Assembly: GCA_017621815.1 (NCBI GenBank) | Contig: JAGASK010000043.1 | Span: forward strand, 124,001-188,000 | From: Lachnospiraceae bacterium | GTDB lineage: Bacteria > Bacillota > Clostridia > Lachnospirales > Lachnospiraceae | Reading direction: 5' to 3' | Length of the DNA stretch: 64,000 nucleotides | Part shown: positions 42,674 to 51,952 of the stretch, piece after piece | How the letters are laid out: every line of letters starts with the position of its first letter | Numbering within the stretch: position 1 is the stretch's first letter | Notes under the pieces: generated by a model | Seen by the model: only the letters and a program-made list of their open reading frames with translations | The model's database searches: none | What the model was told of the DNA's origin: nothing | Program-made: the position numbers and the translations under genes

Positions 42674-43381
42674 ATGAAAAAAATGGAACAGCTTTATGAA
42701 GGAAAAGCAAAGAAGGTATTTGCAACAGATGACCCTGATGTTGTAATCGTGGATTACAAGGATGATGCAACGGCCTTTAACGGTGAAAAGAAAGGCACTA
42801 TTGTAGGAAAGGGTGTCATCAATAACCGTATGACAAACCATGTTTTCAAATTACTGGAAAAGGAAGGCGTGCCTACTCATTTAATCGAAGAATTAAGTGA
42901 CAGGGAAACAGCCGTTAAAAAAGTGGAAATCGTACCTCTTGAGGTAATTATCCGTAACGTGGCTGCCGGAAGCTTTTCAAAGAGACTTGGCGTGCCTGAA
43001 GGAACTCCTTTTAAAGAGCCTACCATTGAATTCAGTTATAAAAACGATGAACTGGGAGACCCCCTCATCAACAGTTATTTTGCAGTGGCTCTCGGACTTG
43101 CAACCTGGGAGGAAATTGAAACCATTAAAAAATACGCTTTTAAAGTAAATGAGGTATTGAAAGCATATTTTCTTCAGGCGGATATTAAGCTGATTGACTT
43201 TAAGATTGAATTCGGACGTTTCCACGGAGAAATTCTTCTGGCAGATGAAACCTCACCGGATACCTGCCGTCTGTGGGATGTACACACCAATGAAAAACTG
43301 GATAAGGACCGTTTCAGAAGGGACCTTGGCAATGTAGAAGAAGCTTACAACGAAGTATTTAAGCGTTTGGGCCTGGCATAA
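42674..43381 (+). CDS. purC: SAICAR synthase
   Basis: The 235-residue product is Pur[17 protein letters not shown] at the start, [26 protein letters not shown], and [20 protein letters not shown] followed by [12 protein letters not shown]. It joins aspartate to CAIR with ATP in de novo purine synthesis. It is the first gene of a purC-purF-purB cluster on the + strand. Confidence 0.96.
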   Translation: MKKMEQLYEGKAKKVFATDDPDVVIVDYKDDATAFNGEKKGTIVGKGVINNRMTNHVFKLLEKEGVPTHLIEELSDRETAVKKVEIVPLEVIIRNVAAGSFSKRLGVPEGTPFKEPTIEFSYKNDELGDPLINSYFAVALGLATWEEIETIKKYAFKVNEVLKAYFLQADIKLIDFKIEFGRFHGEILLADETSPDTCRLWDVHTNEKLDKDRFRRDLGNVEEAYNEVFKRLGLA

Positions 43382-43441
43382 AAAACAAATTGCGGGAGCC
43401 AGCCGTTGCCTGAGGAAAGCCCCGCGTAAAGAGGGAGACAC

Positions 43442-44923
43442 ATGAAAACAGAAGACAGCATTTTATTGACGGGGAATGGAAAACGGGTTATGGAAAAGCA
43501 GCTGCCGGAGGAAAAGCCGGGGGAAGAATGCGGCGTTTTCGGTATGTATGATTTTGACGGAGGAGATGTTGCTTCCGCCATATATTACGGTCTTCTTGCA
43601 CTTCAGCACAGAGGTCAGGAAAGCTGCGGTATTGCGGTAAGCGATACCGCAGGTCCTAAGGGAAAAGTATTAAGCTCCAAGGACATGGGGCTTGTTAATG
43701 AGGCTTTTACGCCTGAGATTCTGGAAAAGCTGAAAGGGGACATCGGCGTGGGGCACGTGCGGTATTCCACCGCAGGAAGCTCCACCAGGGAAAATGCCCA
43801 GCCTCTTGTTTTAAATTACGTGAAGGGAACCCTGGGGCTTGCCCATAACGGCAATCTGATTAATACCCCGGAGCTTCGGGAAGAACTGGCATATACGGGA
43901 GCAATTTTCCAGACTACCATTGATTCTGAGGTCATTGCCTATTTTATAGCAAGGGAACGTTTGAATTCCAAAACGGTGGAAGAAGCGGTAGGACGTGCCA
44001 TGAAGAAGATAAAGGGTGCCTACTCCCTGATTGTCATGTCTCCCAGAAAGCTGATTGGTGCAAGAGACCCTTTCGGATTCAGGCCTTTGTGTATCGGAAA
44101 GAGGGACAATGCTTATGTGCTGGCATCCGAAACCTGTGCTCTCGATACCATCGGAGCGGAGTTTGTCAGGGATGTGGAGCCGGGTGAAATTGTAACCATA
44201 TCTCCGGATAAAGGAATCGAATCCGACAAAAGCATGTGCATTCCGAAGCAGGAGCATGCAAGGTGCGTATTTGAATACATTTATTTTTCAAGGCCGGACA
44301 GCTATTTTGACGGAATAAGCGTCTATAATTCCAGGATTCTTGCCGGTAAATTTCTGGCTGTTGATTCCCCTGTGGATGCGGATTTGGTAGTAGGGGTGCC
44401 GGAGTCAGGAAACTGCGCGGCACTGGGATATTCGCTGCAGTCGGGAATTCCTTACGGACAGGCTTTTGTGAAAAACAGCTATGTGGGAAGAACCTTTATT
44501 AAGCCCAAGCAGAAAAACCGTGAGAGCAGCGTCCAGGTGAAGCTGAATGTGCTGCGGGAGGCTGTAGACGGCAAACGAATTATTATGATTGATGATTCCA
44601 TAGTAAGAGGAACCACGTCTGACAGAATTGTGCGCATGCTTCGTGAAGCGGGGGCAAAGGAAGTTCATATGAGGGTAAGTTCACCGCCCTTTTTATGGCC
44701 CTGCTATTTCGGCACGGATGTGCCCGCAAGGGAGCAGCTCATTGCTTATAACAGAACAGTTGAGGAAATCTGCAAAATGATAGGAGCGGATTCCCTGGGT
44801 TATTTAAGAGAAGAAAGATTATCGGAAATTGTCTGCGGACGTGAAATCTGCAAAGGCTGCTTTACCGGGAAATATCCCATGGAGCCGCCAGGAGAAGATA
44901 TCCGCGGTGAATTTGATAAGTAG
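43442..44923 (+). CDS. purF: Amidophosphoribosyltransferase (glutamine PRPP amidotransferase)
   Basis: The 493-residue protein is the canonical PurF: a short propeptide ends before the catalytic Cys30 (EECGVFG), followed by ALQHRGQES, GHVRYSTAG and LAHNGNLINT for glutamine handling, and a phosphoribosyltransferase domain with PRPP loop IIMIDDSIVRGTT. Cys residues in the tail (CGREICKGCF) match the iron-sulfur type known from Bacillus. It makes phosphoribosylamine, the first committed purine step. It has intact active sites, in contrast to the second copy downstream. Confidence 0.96.
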   Translation: MKTEDSILLTGNGKRVMEKQLPEEKPGEECGVFGMYDFDGGDVASAIYYGLLALQHRGQESCGIAVSDTAGPKGKVLSSKDMGLVNEAFTPEILEKLKGDIGVGHVRYSTAGSSTRENAQPLVLNYVKGTLGLAHNGNLINTPELREELAYTGAIFQTTIDSEVIAYFIARERLNSKTVEEAVGRAMKKIKGAYSLIVMSPRKLIGARDPFGFRPLCIGKRDNAYVLASETCALDTIGAEFVRDVEPGEIVTISPDKGIESDKSMCIPKQEHARCVFEYIYFSRPDSYFDGISVYNSRILAGKFLAVDSPVDADLVVGVPESGNCAALGYSLQSGIPYGQAFVKNSYVGRTFIKPKQKNRESSVQVKLNVLREAVDGKRIIMIDDSIVRGTTSDRIVRMLREAGAKEVHMRVSSPPFLWPCYFGTDVPAREQLIAYNRTVEEICKMIGADSLGYLREERLSEIVCGREICKGCFTGKYPMEPPGEDIRGEFDK

Positions 44924-44941
44924 CAGAGAGGAGATTGGTAA

Positions 44942-46393
44942 ATGAGTACGGACAGATATACAAGCCCGTTATCTGAGCGATATGCAAGTAAGGAAATGCA
45001 GTATATTTTTTCCCAGGATATGAAATTCAGAACCTGGAGAAAGCTGTGGATTGCGCTTGCGGAAACAGAAAAAGAACTGGGTCTTTCCCAGAATGGAAAG
45101 CCTGTTATTACGCAGGAGCAGATTGATGAGTTAAAGGCTCATGCCGATGACATCAATTATGATGTGGCAAAGGCAAGGGAAAAGGAAGTGCGCCATGATG
45201 TTATGAGCCATGTGTATGCTTACGGACAGCAGTGCCCCAAAGCCGCAGGTATTATTCATCTCGGAGCCACCAGCTGCTATGTAGGTGACAATACGGATAT
45301 TATCGTTATGACGAAGGCCCTTAAGCTGGTTAAGAAAAAGCTCGTAAATGTTATTGCCGAGCTGGCATCTTTTGCCGACAAATATAAGGCACAGCCTACG
45401 CTTGCTTTTACTCATTTTCAGCCCGCACAGCCTACTACGGTAGGAAAGAGGGCGACTCTCTGGATGCAGGAATTCTGTCTGGATCTGGAAGATTTAAATC
45501 ATGTCCTTGACGGAATGAAGCTGCTTGGTTCCAAGGGAACCACAGGAACCCAGGCATCTTTCCTGGAATTATTTAACGGAGACCAGGAAACAATCGATAA
45601 AATTGACCCCATGATTGCACAGAAGATGGGCTTTAAGGAGTGCTATCCTGTTTCAGGCCAGACCTATTCCCGCAAGGTGGATACCAGGGTGGCAAATGTG
45701 CTTGCAGGTATTGCAGCCAGCGCTCATAAAATGTCAAATGATATCAGACTTTTACAGCATCTGAAAGAGGTGGAAGAGCCTTTTGAAAAGAGCCAGATCG
45801 GTTCATCGGCAATGGCTTATAAGCGAAACCCCATGAGAAGTGAAAGAATTGCTTCCCTTTCCAGATATGTTATGATTGATGCTTTAAATCCGGCAATTAC
45901 ATCAGCAACCCAGTGGTTTGAAAGAACCCTGGACGATTCTGCAAATAAGCGTCTTTCCATTCCGGAAGGCTTTCTGGCAACAGACGGCATTTTAGACCTT
46001 TGCCTGAATGTAGTGGACGGACTTGTGGTATATCCTAAGGTAATTGAGAAAAGACTGCGGAGCGAACTGCCCTTTATGGCAACGGAAAATATTATGATGG
46101 ATGCCGTAAAGATGGGCGGAAACAGACAGGAACTCCATGAAAGAATCAGGGAGCTTTCCATGGAAGCCGGTAAAAATGTGAAAGTGGAAGGAAAAGAAAA
46201 TAATCTTCTTGAACTGATTGCCGCTGACCCTGCTTTTAATATGTCCCTTGAAGACTTACAAAAGACCATGGAGCCGTCAAGATATGTAGGACGTTCCAAA
46301 GAACAGGTAGAAGCATTCCTTACGAAAGTAATTAACCCTATTTTGGAAGAAAATAAGGATTTGCTCGGTGTAAAAGCTGAAATTAATGTATAG
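44942..46393 (+). CDS. purB: Adenylosuccinate lyase
   Basis: The 483-residue product is PurB of the fumarase/aspartase superfamily: HDVMSHVYAYG, HLGATSCYVGDNTD, TLAFTHFQPAQPTTVGKR and the signature loop SSAMAYKRNPMRSER, where the catalytic Ser is. It releases fumarate from SAICAR and adenylosuccinate. It lies 18 bases after purF and 29 bases before the purF paralogue. Confidence 0.96.
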   Translation: MSTDRYTSPLSERYASKEMQYIFSQDMKFRTWRKLWIALAETEKELGLSQNGKPVITQEQIDELKAHADDINYDVAKAREKEVRHDVMSHVYAYGQQCPKAAGIIHLGATSCYVGDNTDIIVMTKALKLVKKKLVNVIAELASFADKYKAQPTLAFTHFQPAQPTTVGKRATLWMQEFCLDLEDLNHVLDGMKLLGSKGTTGTQASFLELFNGDQETIDKIDPMIAQKMGFKECYPVSGQTYSRKVDTRVANVLAGIAASAHKMSNDIRLLQHLKEVEEPFEKSQIGSSAMAYKRNPMRSERIASLSRYVMIDALNPAITSATQWFERTLDDSANKRLSIPEGFLATDGILDLCLNVVDGLVVYPKVIEKRLRSELPFMATENIMMDAVKMGGNRQELHERIRELSMEAGKNVKVEGKENNLLELIAADPAFNMSLEDLQKTMEPSRYVGRSKEQVEAFLTKVINPILEENKDLLGVKAEINV

Positions 46394-46422
46394 ATATTGT
46401 CAGGAATTAGGAGGAAAACGCT

Positions 46423-47829
46423 TTGGGCGGATTTTTTGGCGCAGCTTTAAAAAATGACTGTGTTTTTGATTTGTTTTTTGGTACTGATTATCATTCTCAT
46501 CTGGGAACAAGACGAGCGGGAATGGCAGTTTACAGTAAAGAAAAAGGGTTTGACAGGGCGATTCACAATATTGAAAATGCTCCCTTTCGTACGAAATTTG
46601 ATAAAGATGTAAATCAGATGGAGGGAAATCTGGGAATCGGATGTATTTCCGATTATGAACCTCAGCCTTTGCTTGTACGTTCCCATCATGGCACTTATGC
46701 CATTGTTACCGTTGGCAAAATCAACAATATGGATAAAATCGTGAAGGATCTTTTTGCTTCAGGATGCTCTCATTTCCTTGAAATGAGCGGCGGAGACATT
46801 AATGCCACTGAGCTTGTGGCGGCGATTATTAACCAGAAGGAGCATCTGGTAGAGGGCATTACTTATGCCCAGGAGATTATCGAAGGCTCTATGACCATTG
46901 CCCTTCTGACAGAAAAGGGAATTTATGCCGCCAGGGATAAAATGGGAAGGACGCCAGTGGCAATCGGTAAAAAGGATGACGGTTACTGTATTTCTTTTGA
47001 AAGCTTTGCTTATTTGAACCTGGGGTATGTGGATGAGAGGGAATTAGGCCCCGGTGAAGTAGTGATAGTAACTCCGGAGGGCGTTACAACTCTGGCAAAG
47101 CCCGGCAGTGAAATGAAAATCTGTACCTTCCTCTGGATTTATTACGGATATCCTTCCTCTTCCTATGAAGGCATCAGCGTGGAAAAAATGCGCTACAACT
47201 GCGGTAAAATGCTGGCGAAAAGAGATAATGTAAGCCCTGATAATGTGGCGGGCGTGCCGGATTCCGGTATTGCCCATGCAATCGGATATTCCAACGAATC
47301 AGGAATTCCTTTTTCCAGGCCTTTTATTAAATATACGCCTACATGGCCCCGTTCCTTTATGCCTACCATGCAAAGCCAGCGGAATCTGATTGCAAAAATG
47401 AAGCTCATTCCTGTACATGACTTGATTCAGGATAAGAGCCTGCTTTTGATAGATGATTCCATTGTAAGAGGAACCCAGCTTCGGGAAACCACGGAATTTT
47501 TGTATCAGAGCGGCGCGAAGGAAGTTCATATAAGACCTGCCTGCCCGCCCCTTATTTATGGATGCAAATATCTGAATTTCTCCCGTTCTTCTTCGGAAAT
47601 GGAGCTGATTACCAGAAGAATCATCAAGGAGATGGAGGGAGACGGCAAGAACGTGAATTTAAGCGCTTACTCCAATCCTGAAACTCCCGAATATCAGGAA
47701 ATGGTAAGAAGAATCGGCGTACAGCTTAATTTTACCACCCTGCGTTATCACAGACTGGATGATATGATTGAGTCGGTGGGAATTGATAAATGCAGGCTGT
47801 GTACTTATTGCTGGGACGGTAAGGAATAA
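46423..47829 (+). CDS. PurF paralogue lacking the glutaminase cysteine
   Basis: The 468-residue protein keeps the overall PurF architecture and an intact PRPP-binding loop (LLLIDDSIVRGTQ), but the N-terminus reads MGGFFGAAL: Gly stands where PurF has the catalytic Cys (C-G-V-F-G). The Arg and Asn sites of the glutaminase (HVRYST, HNGN) are also changed (CISDYEPQP, VGKINN). The tail has CRLCTYC. TTG 46423 is the start: AGGAGG (46409-46414) lies 8 bases upstream. It follows purB in the purine operon. It could use free ammonia, or act as a regulator; function is not established. Confidence 0.85.
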   Translation: MGGFFGAALKNDCVFDLFFGTDYHSHLGTRRAGMAVYSKEKGFDRAIHNIENAPFRTKFDKDVNQMEGNLGIGCISDYEPQPLLVRSHHGTYAIVTVGKINNMDKIVKDLFASGCSHFLEMSGGDINATELVAAIINQKEHLVEGITYAQEIIEGSMTIALLTEKGIYAARDKMGRTPVAIGKKDDGYCISFESFAYLNLGYVDERELGPGEVVIVTPEGVTTLAKPGSEMKICTFLWIYYGYPSSSYEGISVEKMRYNCGKMLAKRDNVSPDNVAGVPDSGIAHAIGYSNESGIPFSRPFIKYTPTWPRSFMPTMQSQRNLIAKMKLIPVHDLIQDKSLLLIDDSIVRGTQLRETTEFLYQSGAKEVHIRPACPPLIYGCKYLNFSRSSSEMELITRRIIKEMEGDGKNVNLSAYSNPETPEYQEMVRRIGVQLNFTTLRYHRLDDMIESVGIDKCRLCTYCWDGKE

Positions 47830-47844
47830 AACAGTATTGGTTCA

Positions 47845-48006
47845 GGCTGCCGTGGCATAAGGGATTTATTCGTCACTGTTCACGGCAGTCTCAAACACTT
47901 GCTGTTTGAGACGTGAAAACATGATTCATGTGTGAGCAAATCCCATTCGCGAAGCGAATATAGGATGGATTTGTGAATGTTGCTGTGAACGGAGTGAACA
48001 GTAACG
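47845..48006. repeat. Palindromic intergenic element with nested hairpins
   Basis: Outer arms CGTCACTGTTCAC (47871-47883) and GTGAACAGTAACG (47994-48006) are complementary with one mismatch. Inside are GTCTCAAACA/TGTTTGAGAC (47888-47912, perfect) and CAAATCC/GGATTTG (47937-47973) enclosing ATTCGC-GAA-GCGAAT (47945-47959). CTGCCGTG (47847-47854) pairs with CACGGCAG (47881-47888) as an alternative. It resembles a dispersed, non-coding REP/MITE-type element and fills much of the 363-base gap 47830-48192. Confidence 0.75.
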
Positions 48007-48067
48007 TTTTTTGAAAACTTTCTGTCATATTTCTAAAAATATACTTTCTATTTTTTGACTTGTGTTG

Positions 48068-48073
48068 TATAAT
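48068..48073 (+). promoter_or_regulatory. Likely -10 box of rho
   Basis: Perfect TATAAT at 48068-48073, 120 bp before rho; the -35 at the matching distance (TTTCTA) is weak. The leader of about 110 bases shows no strong structure. Confidence 0.4.
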
Positions 48074-48192
48074 GCAGTTACAGACATTTCAAATGACAAG
48101 TCGTGATATAAATCCCATAATGCAGTAAAACGATAGAATGGAAAATGTTAAGGTAACAGAGAGTGTTTTTAAAAAGACGAATGGAGGATTGT

Positions 48193-49617
48193 ATGAGAGA
48201 AAAGTATGAGTCTTTGGCGCTTGCGGATTTGAAAGCAATCGCAAAAGCGAGAGGACTGAAGGGAACTTCCACTATGAAAAAATCAGATTTAGTGGAGCTT
48301 ATGCTTGCGGAAGATGAAAAGGACAAAGCGGCAGGCAAAAATGTAAAACCGAAATCGGTGGCACCGGCAAGAACCTCGGAGAAACAGCCTGAGGGAAATA
48401 AGGAAGAAGCAGTAAAAACGGATGTCAGAGAGGAAGGAAAGACCAGGGAGGAAGCTAAGACTGATGAGGACAAGTATCCGGCTGAACTTGACAGCGGTAT
48501 TTCCGCTCACGGCATTCTTGAGGTTATGCCTGACGGGTATGGCTTTATCAGATGCGAAAATTATCTTCCCGGCGAAAGGGATGTTTATGTGGCACCCAGC
48601 CAAATCAGGCGTTTTGGCTTGAAAACCGGTGATATGCTGGAGGGAAATACAAGAATTAAAACCCAGGGTGAAAAGTTTGCGGCTCTTTTATATGTAAAGA
48701 GCATCAATGGATATACGCCGGAAGAAGCGGCAAAAAGAAGAAACTTTGAAGATATGACGCCTATTTTTCCCAATGAGCGGCTTCATCTGGAAATGCCCGG
48801 GGCAAGTGTTGCCATGAGAATCATGGACCTGTTAAGCCCTGTGGGCAAAGGACAGCGTGGTATGATTGTTTCTCCTCCCAAGGCAGGAAAGACAACGCTG
48901 CTTAAGGATGTGGCAAAATCCATAAAGAGAAATGCCCCCGAGGTTCATCTTATTATTCTTTTGATTGATGAGCGTCCTGAAGAAGTAACGGATATTAAAG
49001 AAGCCATTGAAGGACCTAATGTGGAGGTTATTTATTCTACCTTTGATGAACTTCCCGAGCATCATAAAAGAGTTTCCGAGATGGTAATTGAAAGAGGAAG
49101 GCGCCTTGTTGAACATAATAAAGATGTCATGATTCTGATTGACAGTATCACAAGACTGACACGTGCATATAATCAGACCGTACCCCCAAGCGGAAGAACT
49201 TTATCGGGCGGTCTTGACCCGGCAGCCCTTCATATGCCCAAGCGTTTCTTCGGCGCTGCAAGAAATATGCGTGAGGGCGGTTCCCTTACGATTCTGGCAA
49301 CAGCCCTTGTGGATACGGGAAGCAAGATGGATGATGTGGTTTATGAAGAATTTAAGGGAACAGGCAACATGGAACTTGTGCTTGACCGTAAGCTTTCCGA
49401 AAAGAGAGTGTTCCCGGCTATCGATATTCCCAAGTCCGGCACCAGAAGAGAAGATTTGCTGCTGGCTTCCGATGAATTGGAGGCTATCAATATTATCCGT
49501 AAGGCGCTGAACGGTCTTAAGCCGGAAGAAGCGGTGGACAGGGTGCTTGATTTGTTTGCAAAGACGAGAAATAATCAGGAATTTGTAAATATGGTCAAAA
49601 AAATGAAGTTTATCTGA
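48193..49617 (+). CDS. rho: Transcription termination factor Rho
   Basis: The 474-residue product is Rho: a Rho_N helical domain ([20 protein letters not shown], residues 12-31), a charged low-complexity linker (about 40-95) as in many Clostridia, an RNA-binding cold-shock-like domain ([20 protein letters not shown]), and a RecA-type ATPase with Walker [13 protein letters not shown]-loop and the secondary RNA-binding region. It is a hexameric helicase that ends transcription. ATG 48193 is chosen because GGAGG (48183-48187) is 5 bases upstream. Confidence 0.95.
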   Translation: MREKYESLALADLKAIAKARGLKGTSTMKKSDLVELMLAEDEKDKAAGKNVKPKSVAPARTSEKQPEGNKEEAVKTDVREEGKTREEAKTDEDKYPAELDSGISAHGILEVMPDGYGFIRCENYLPGERDVYVAPSQIRRFGLKTGDMLEGNTRIKTQGEKFAALLYVKSINGYTPEEAAKRRNFEDMTPIFPNERLHLEMPGASVAMRIMDLLSPVGKGQRGMIVSPPKAGKTTLLKDVAKSIKRNAPEVHLIILLIDERPEEVTDIKEAIEGPNVEVIYSTFDELPEHHKRVSEMVIERGRRLVEHNKDVMILIDSITRLTRAYNQTVPPSGRTLSGGLDPAALHMPKRFFGAARNMREGGSLTILATALVDTGSKMDDVVYEEFKGTGNMELVLDRKLSEKRVFPAIDIPKSGTRREDLLLASDELEAINIIRKALNGLKPEEAVDRVLDLFAKTRNNQEFVNMVKKMKFI

Positions 49618-49626
49618 TAAAAATGC

Positions 49627-49655
49627 TTGCATACCATGATAAGCTATGATACAAT
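49627..49655 (+). promoter_or_regulatory. SigA promoter of rpmE
   Basis: TTGCAT (49627-49632), 17 bp, TACAAT (49650-49655). Confidence 0.7.
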
Positions 49656-49660
49656 TAAAA

Positions 49661-49747
49661 AGCTGTTTCGGGTGAAACGGCGTGCACATACAGTGCAGCG
49701 GATGAGAACGAATTTTGTAATATAGCTTATTATAGAGAGGTGAAAAC
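49661..49747 (+). promoter_or_regulatory. Structured rpmE leader, possible L31 autoregulatory element
   Basis: After the transcription start the leader forms GCTGTTTC-GGGT-GAAACGGC (about 49662-49681) and further small pairings (GTGCAC..GTGCAGC) before the ribosome site GAGAGGTG. Leaders bound by L31 are known in Firmicutes; whether this one belongs to them needs a covariance search. Confidence 0.4.
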
Positions 49748-49954
49748 ATGAAAGAAGGAATTCATCCTGAGTACTATCAGGCAACAGTAACTTGCAACTG
49801 TGGCAACACATTTGTAACAGGTTCAACCAAGAAAGATATTCACGTTGAAGTTTGTTCTAAATGCCATTCATTCTACACAGGTCAGCAGAAGGCTGCAAGA
49901 GCTGACGGACGTATTGAGAAGTTCAACAAGAAGTATGGTGTAGTAAACAAATAA
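49748..49954 (+). CDS. rpmE: 50S ribosomal protein L31, zinc-binding form
   Basis: The 68-residue protein has the four zinc ligands Cys16, Cys18, Cys36 and Cys39 ([20 protein letters not shown]) of the type A L31, and the usual [10 protein letters not shown] start. It is part of the central protuberance of the large ribosomal subunit. Own promoter and terminator are visible. Confidence 0.97.
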   Translation: MKEGIHPEYYQATVTCNCGNTFVTGSTKKDIHVEVCSKCHSFYTGQQKAARADGRIEKFNKKYGVVNK

Positions 49955-49968
49955 GTTATGTAAGTACA

Positions 49969-50011
49969 ATAAGGTTGAGGTGTTACGACTACATCTCAAC
50001 CTTATGTTTTT
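49969..50011 (+). terminator. Intrinsic terminator after rpmE
   Basis: ATAAGGTTGAG (49969-49979) pairs with CTCAACCTTAT (49995-50005), then GTTTTTAT. Confidence 0.88.
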
Positions 50012-50027
50012 ATAAGAGGTAATGAGT

Positions 50028-51026
50028 ATGAAAAAAGATAAGTGCAGCCGGTCATCAGGTATCGGAGGACAGGCGGTCTTAGAGGGTGTAATGATGAAAA
50101 ATAAGGATGACTATGCGGTAGCCATCCGAAAGCCCGGCGGGGAAATTGAAGTGGAAGTAGATGTATACCGCGGGATATTGCATGGAAGTAAACTGAAAAA
50201 GATACCCTTTGTGAGAGGTATTTTTAATTTTATTGATTCCATGATACTCGGCATGAAGAGTATTAATTATTCGGCATCATTTTATGAAGATGAAGAAGCG
50301 GAAGAAACAAAAGTGGATAAAGCGCTGAATAAAATTTCCGGCGGAAGGGCGGAAAGTGTGCTGATGGGAATCACTACTGTGGTATCGGTTGTGCTTGCCG
50401 TGGGAATTTTTATTCTGCTGCCTTATTTTCTTTCCTCCCTGCTGTCCCAGTATGTGAGAAATGCATCCTTGCTGGCAATTATTGAGGGAGTTATCAGAAT
50501 TATTATTTTTCTGGCTTATGTGGTGGCAATCAGTCTGATGAAGGATATTCACAGGCTGTATCAGTATCATGGAGCAGAACATAAATGCATTAACTGTATT
50601 GAAAAGGGCAGGCCGCTGACAGTTCATAATGTTATGAGAAGCTCACGAATTCATAAGCGCTGCGGAACCAGCTTTATGTTTTTTGTAGTTTTTGTCAGCA
50701 TCATCTTATTCTTTTTTATCAGAGTGCAGAATCCGGTGTACAGGGTGCTGATTCGTATTGCGCTGATTCCCGTAATTGCGGGCATTTCATACGAGATTAT
50801 CAGGCTGGCAGGCAGAAGCGACAATATTTTAATCAGAATTATTTCTGCTCCCGGAATGCTTTTGCAGAGGCTGACGACGAAAGAGCCTGATGAGAGCATG
50901 GTAGAGGTTGCCATGAAATCAGTAGAAGCTGTGTTCGACTGGAAAGCATATCTGGAAGAAACCTTTGGATATGAAATTGATGAATCGTGGCTGAAGGATG
51001 ATGAGACGGAGTCTGATCCGGTTTAG
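50028..51026 (+). CDS. YqhQ-like membrane protein (DUF1385)
   Basis: The 333-residue product has the DUF1385 core: IGGQAVLEGVMMK near residue 12, YRGILHGSKLKKIPFVRGI, hydrophobic segments at about 110-170 and 215-260, and QYHGAEHKCINCIEKG between them with HKRCGTSFMFFVV. This YqhQ-like family of poorly described membrane proteins is often found, as here, between rpmE and prmC-prfA. Start ATG 50028 is preferred to ATG 50022 because AGAGG (50015-50019) is 8 bases upstream. Function unknown. Confidence 0.9.
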   Translation: MKKDKCSRSSGIGGQAVLEGVMMKNKDDYAVAIRKPGGEIEVEVDVYRGILHGSKLKKIPFVRGIFNFIDSMILGMKSINYSASFYEDEEAEETKVDKALNKISGGRAESVLMGITTVVSVVLAVGIFILLPYFLSSLLSQYVRNASLLAIIEGVIRIIIFLAYVVAISLMKDIHRLYQYHGAEHKCINCIEKGRPLTVHNVMRSSRIHKRCGTSFMFFVVFVSIILFFFIRVQNPVYRVLIRIALIPVIAGISYEIIRLAGRSDNILIRIISAPGMLLQRLTTKEPDESMVEVAMKSVEAVFDWKAYLEETFGYEIDESWLKDDETESDPV

Positions 51027-51035
51027 AGGGATGAA

Positions 51036-51866
51036 ATGGAATATCAGGAAGTATACAGATGGGGTGCTTCTCAGCTTGCAGAAGCAGGAATAGAAGAAGC
51101 TTCTCTTGATGCAAGACTTCTTCTTGAGGAAATTTGCGGGACAGACAGAAATTTTCTGCTGGTTCATGGAAAAGAGCAGGTTTCAGGGGAAAAATATGAG
51201 GATTATGTAAAATATATTGCTCTTCGGAAATCCCACATTCCGCTTCAGCAGATAGTGGGATATCAGGAATTTATGGGGCTTAAGTTTAAGGTGACTCCTG
51301 ATGTGCTTATTCCCAGACAGGATACGGAAATTTTAGTGGAAGAAGTGATGCGGTATCTTCATGACGGTATGCATATTCTGGATATGTGTACCGGCAGCGG
51401 ATGTATCCTGCTCAGTCTTTTGCGGTATTCCAATGATTGTGCCGGAACCGGCTGCGATATTTCACAGAAGGCCCTGGAGGTGGCAAGGGAGAATGCAGAT
51501 GCTCTTGGGCTTAAGGCTTCGTTTGTCCAAAGCGATTTATTTGAGACAGTGAATGATAAATATGAGTTTATTGTATCCAATCCTCCGTATATTCCCACAG
51601 ATGTGATTCCTGCTCTGATGGAAGAGGTAAAAAATCATGAACCGCTAACCGCTCTGGATGGCAGGGAGGACGGTCTGTATTTTTACAGGCGGATAGTAAA
51701 AGAGGCAAAAGAGCATTTGTATCCGGGAGGAATGCTTTTTTTTGAAATCGGCTGGGACCAGGCACAGGCAGTCAGCGCTTTAATGGAAGAGGCAGGGTAT
51801 CAGGAAGTAACCGTCTGCAAAGACCTTGCAGGACTTGACAGAGTTGTGTATGGACTGTATGGATAA
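51036..51866 (+). CDS. prmC: Peptide chain release factor N5-glutamine methyltransferase
   Basis: The 276-residue protein has the helical N-terminal domain of PrmC and an AdoMet-dependent methyltransferase domain: LIPRQDTEILVEEV, DMCTGSGCILLSLL, and the catalytic NPPY in FIVSNPPYIP near residue 182, typical of enzymes methylating Gln. Its substrate is the GGQ loop of release factors, and it precedes prfA as usual. Confidence 0.95.
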   Translation: MEYQEVYRWGASQLAEAGIEEASLDARLLLEEICGTDRNFLLVHGKEQVSGEKYEDYVKYIALRKSHIPLQQIVGYQEFMGLKFKVTPDVLIPRQDTEILVEEVMRYLHDGMHILDMCTGSGCILLSLLRYSNDCAGTGCDISQKALEVARENADALGLKASFVQSDLFETVNDKYEFIVSNPPYIPTDVIPALMEEVKNHEPLTALDGREDGLYFYRRIVKEAKEHLYPGGMLFFEIGWDQAQAVSALMEEAGYQEVTVCKDLAGLDRVVYGLYG

Positions 51867-51952
51867 AAATGCCGGAGCGGACAGAAATGTATTTAACTCA
51901 GGATACCGGTTTAGAATTGTAAATATAAGTTTTAGAAAGGTCAGGTAGTGAG

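Noticed and set aside
47845-48006. Riboswitch or tRNA-like structure before rho
   Set aside because: The hairpins match a palindromic repeat element, with no known riboswitch core and no tRNA-like arms; the likely rho -10 lies downstream of it.
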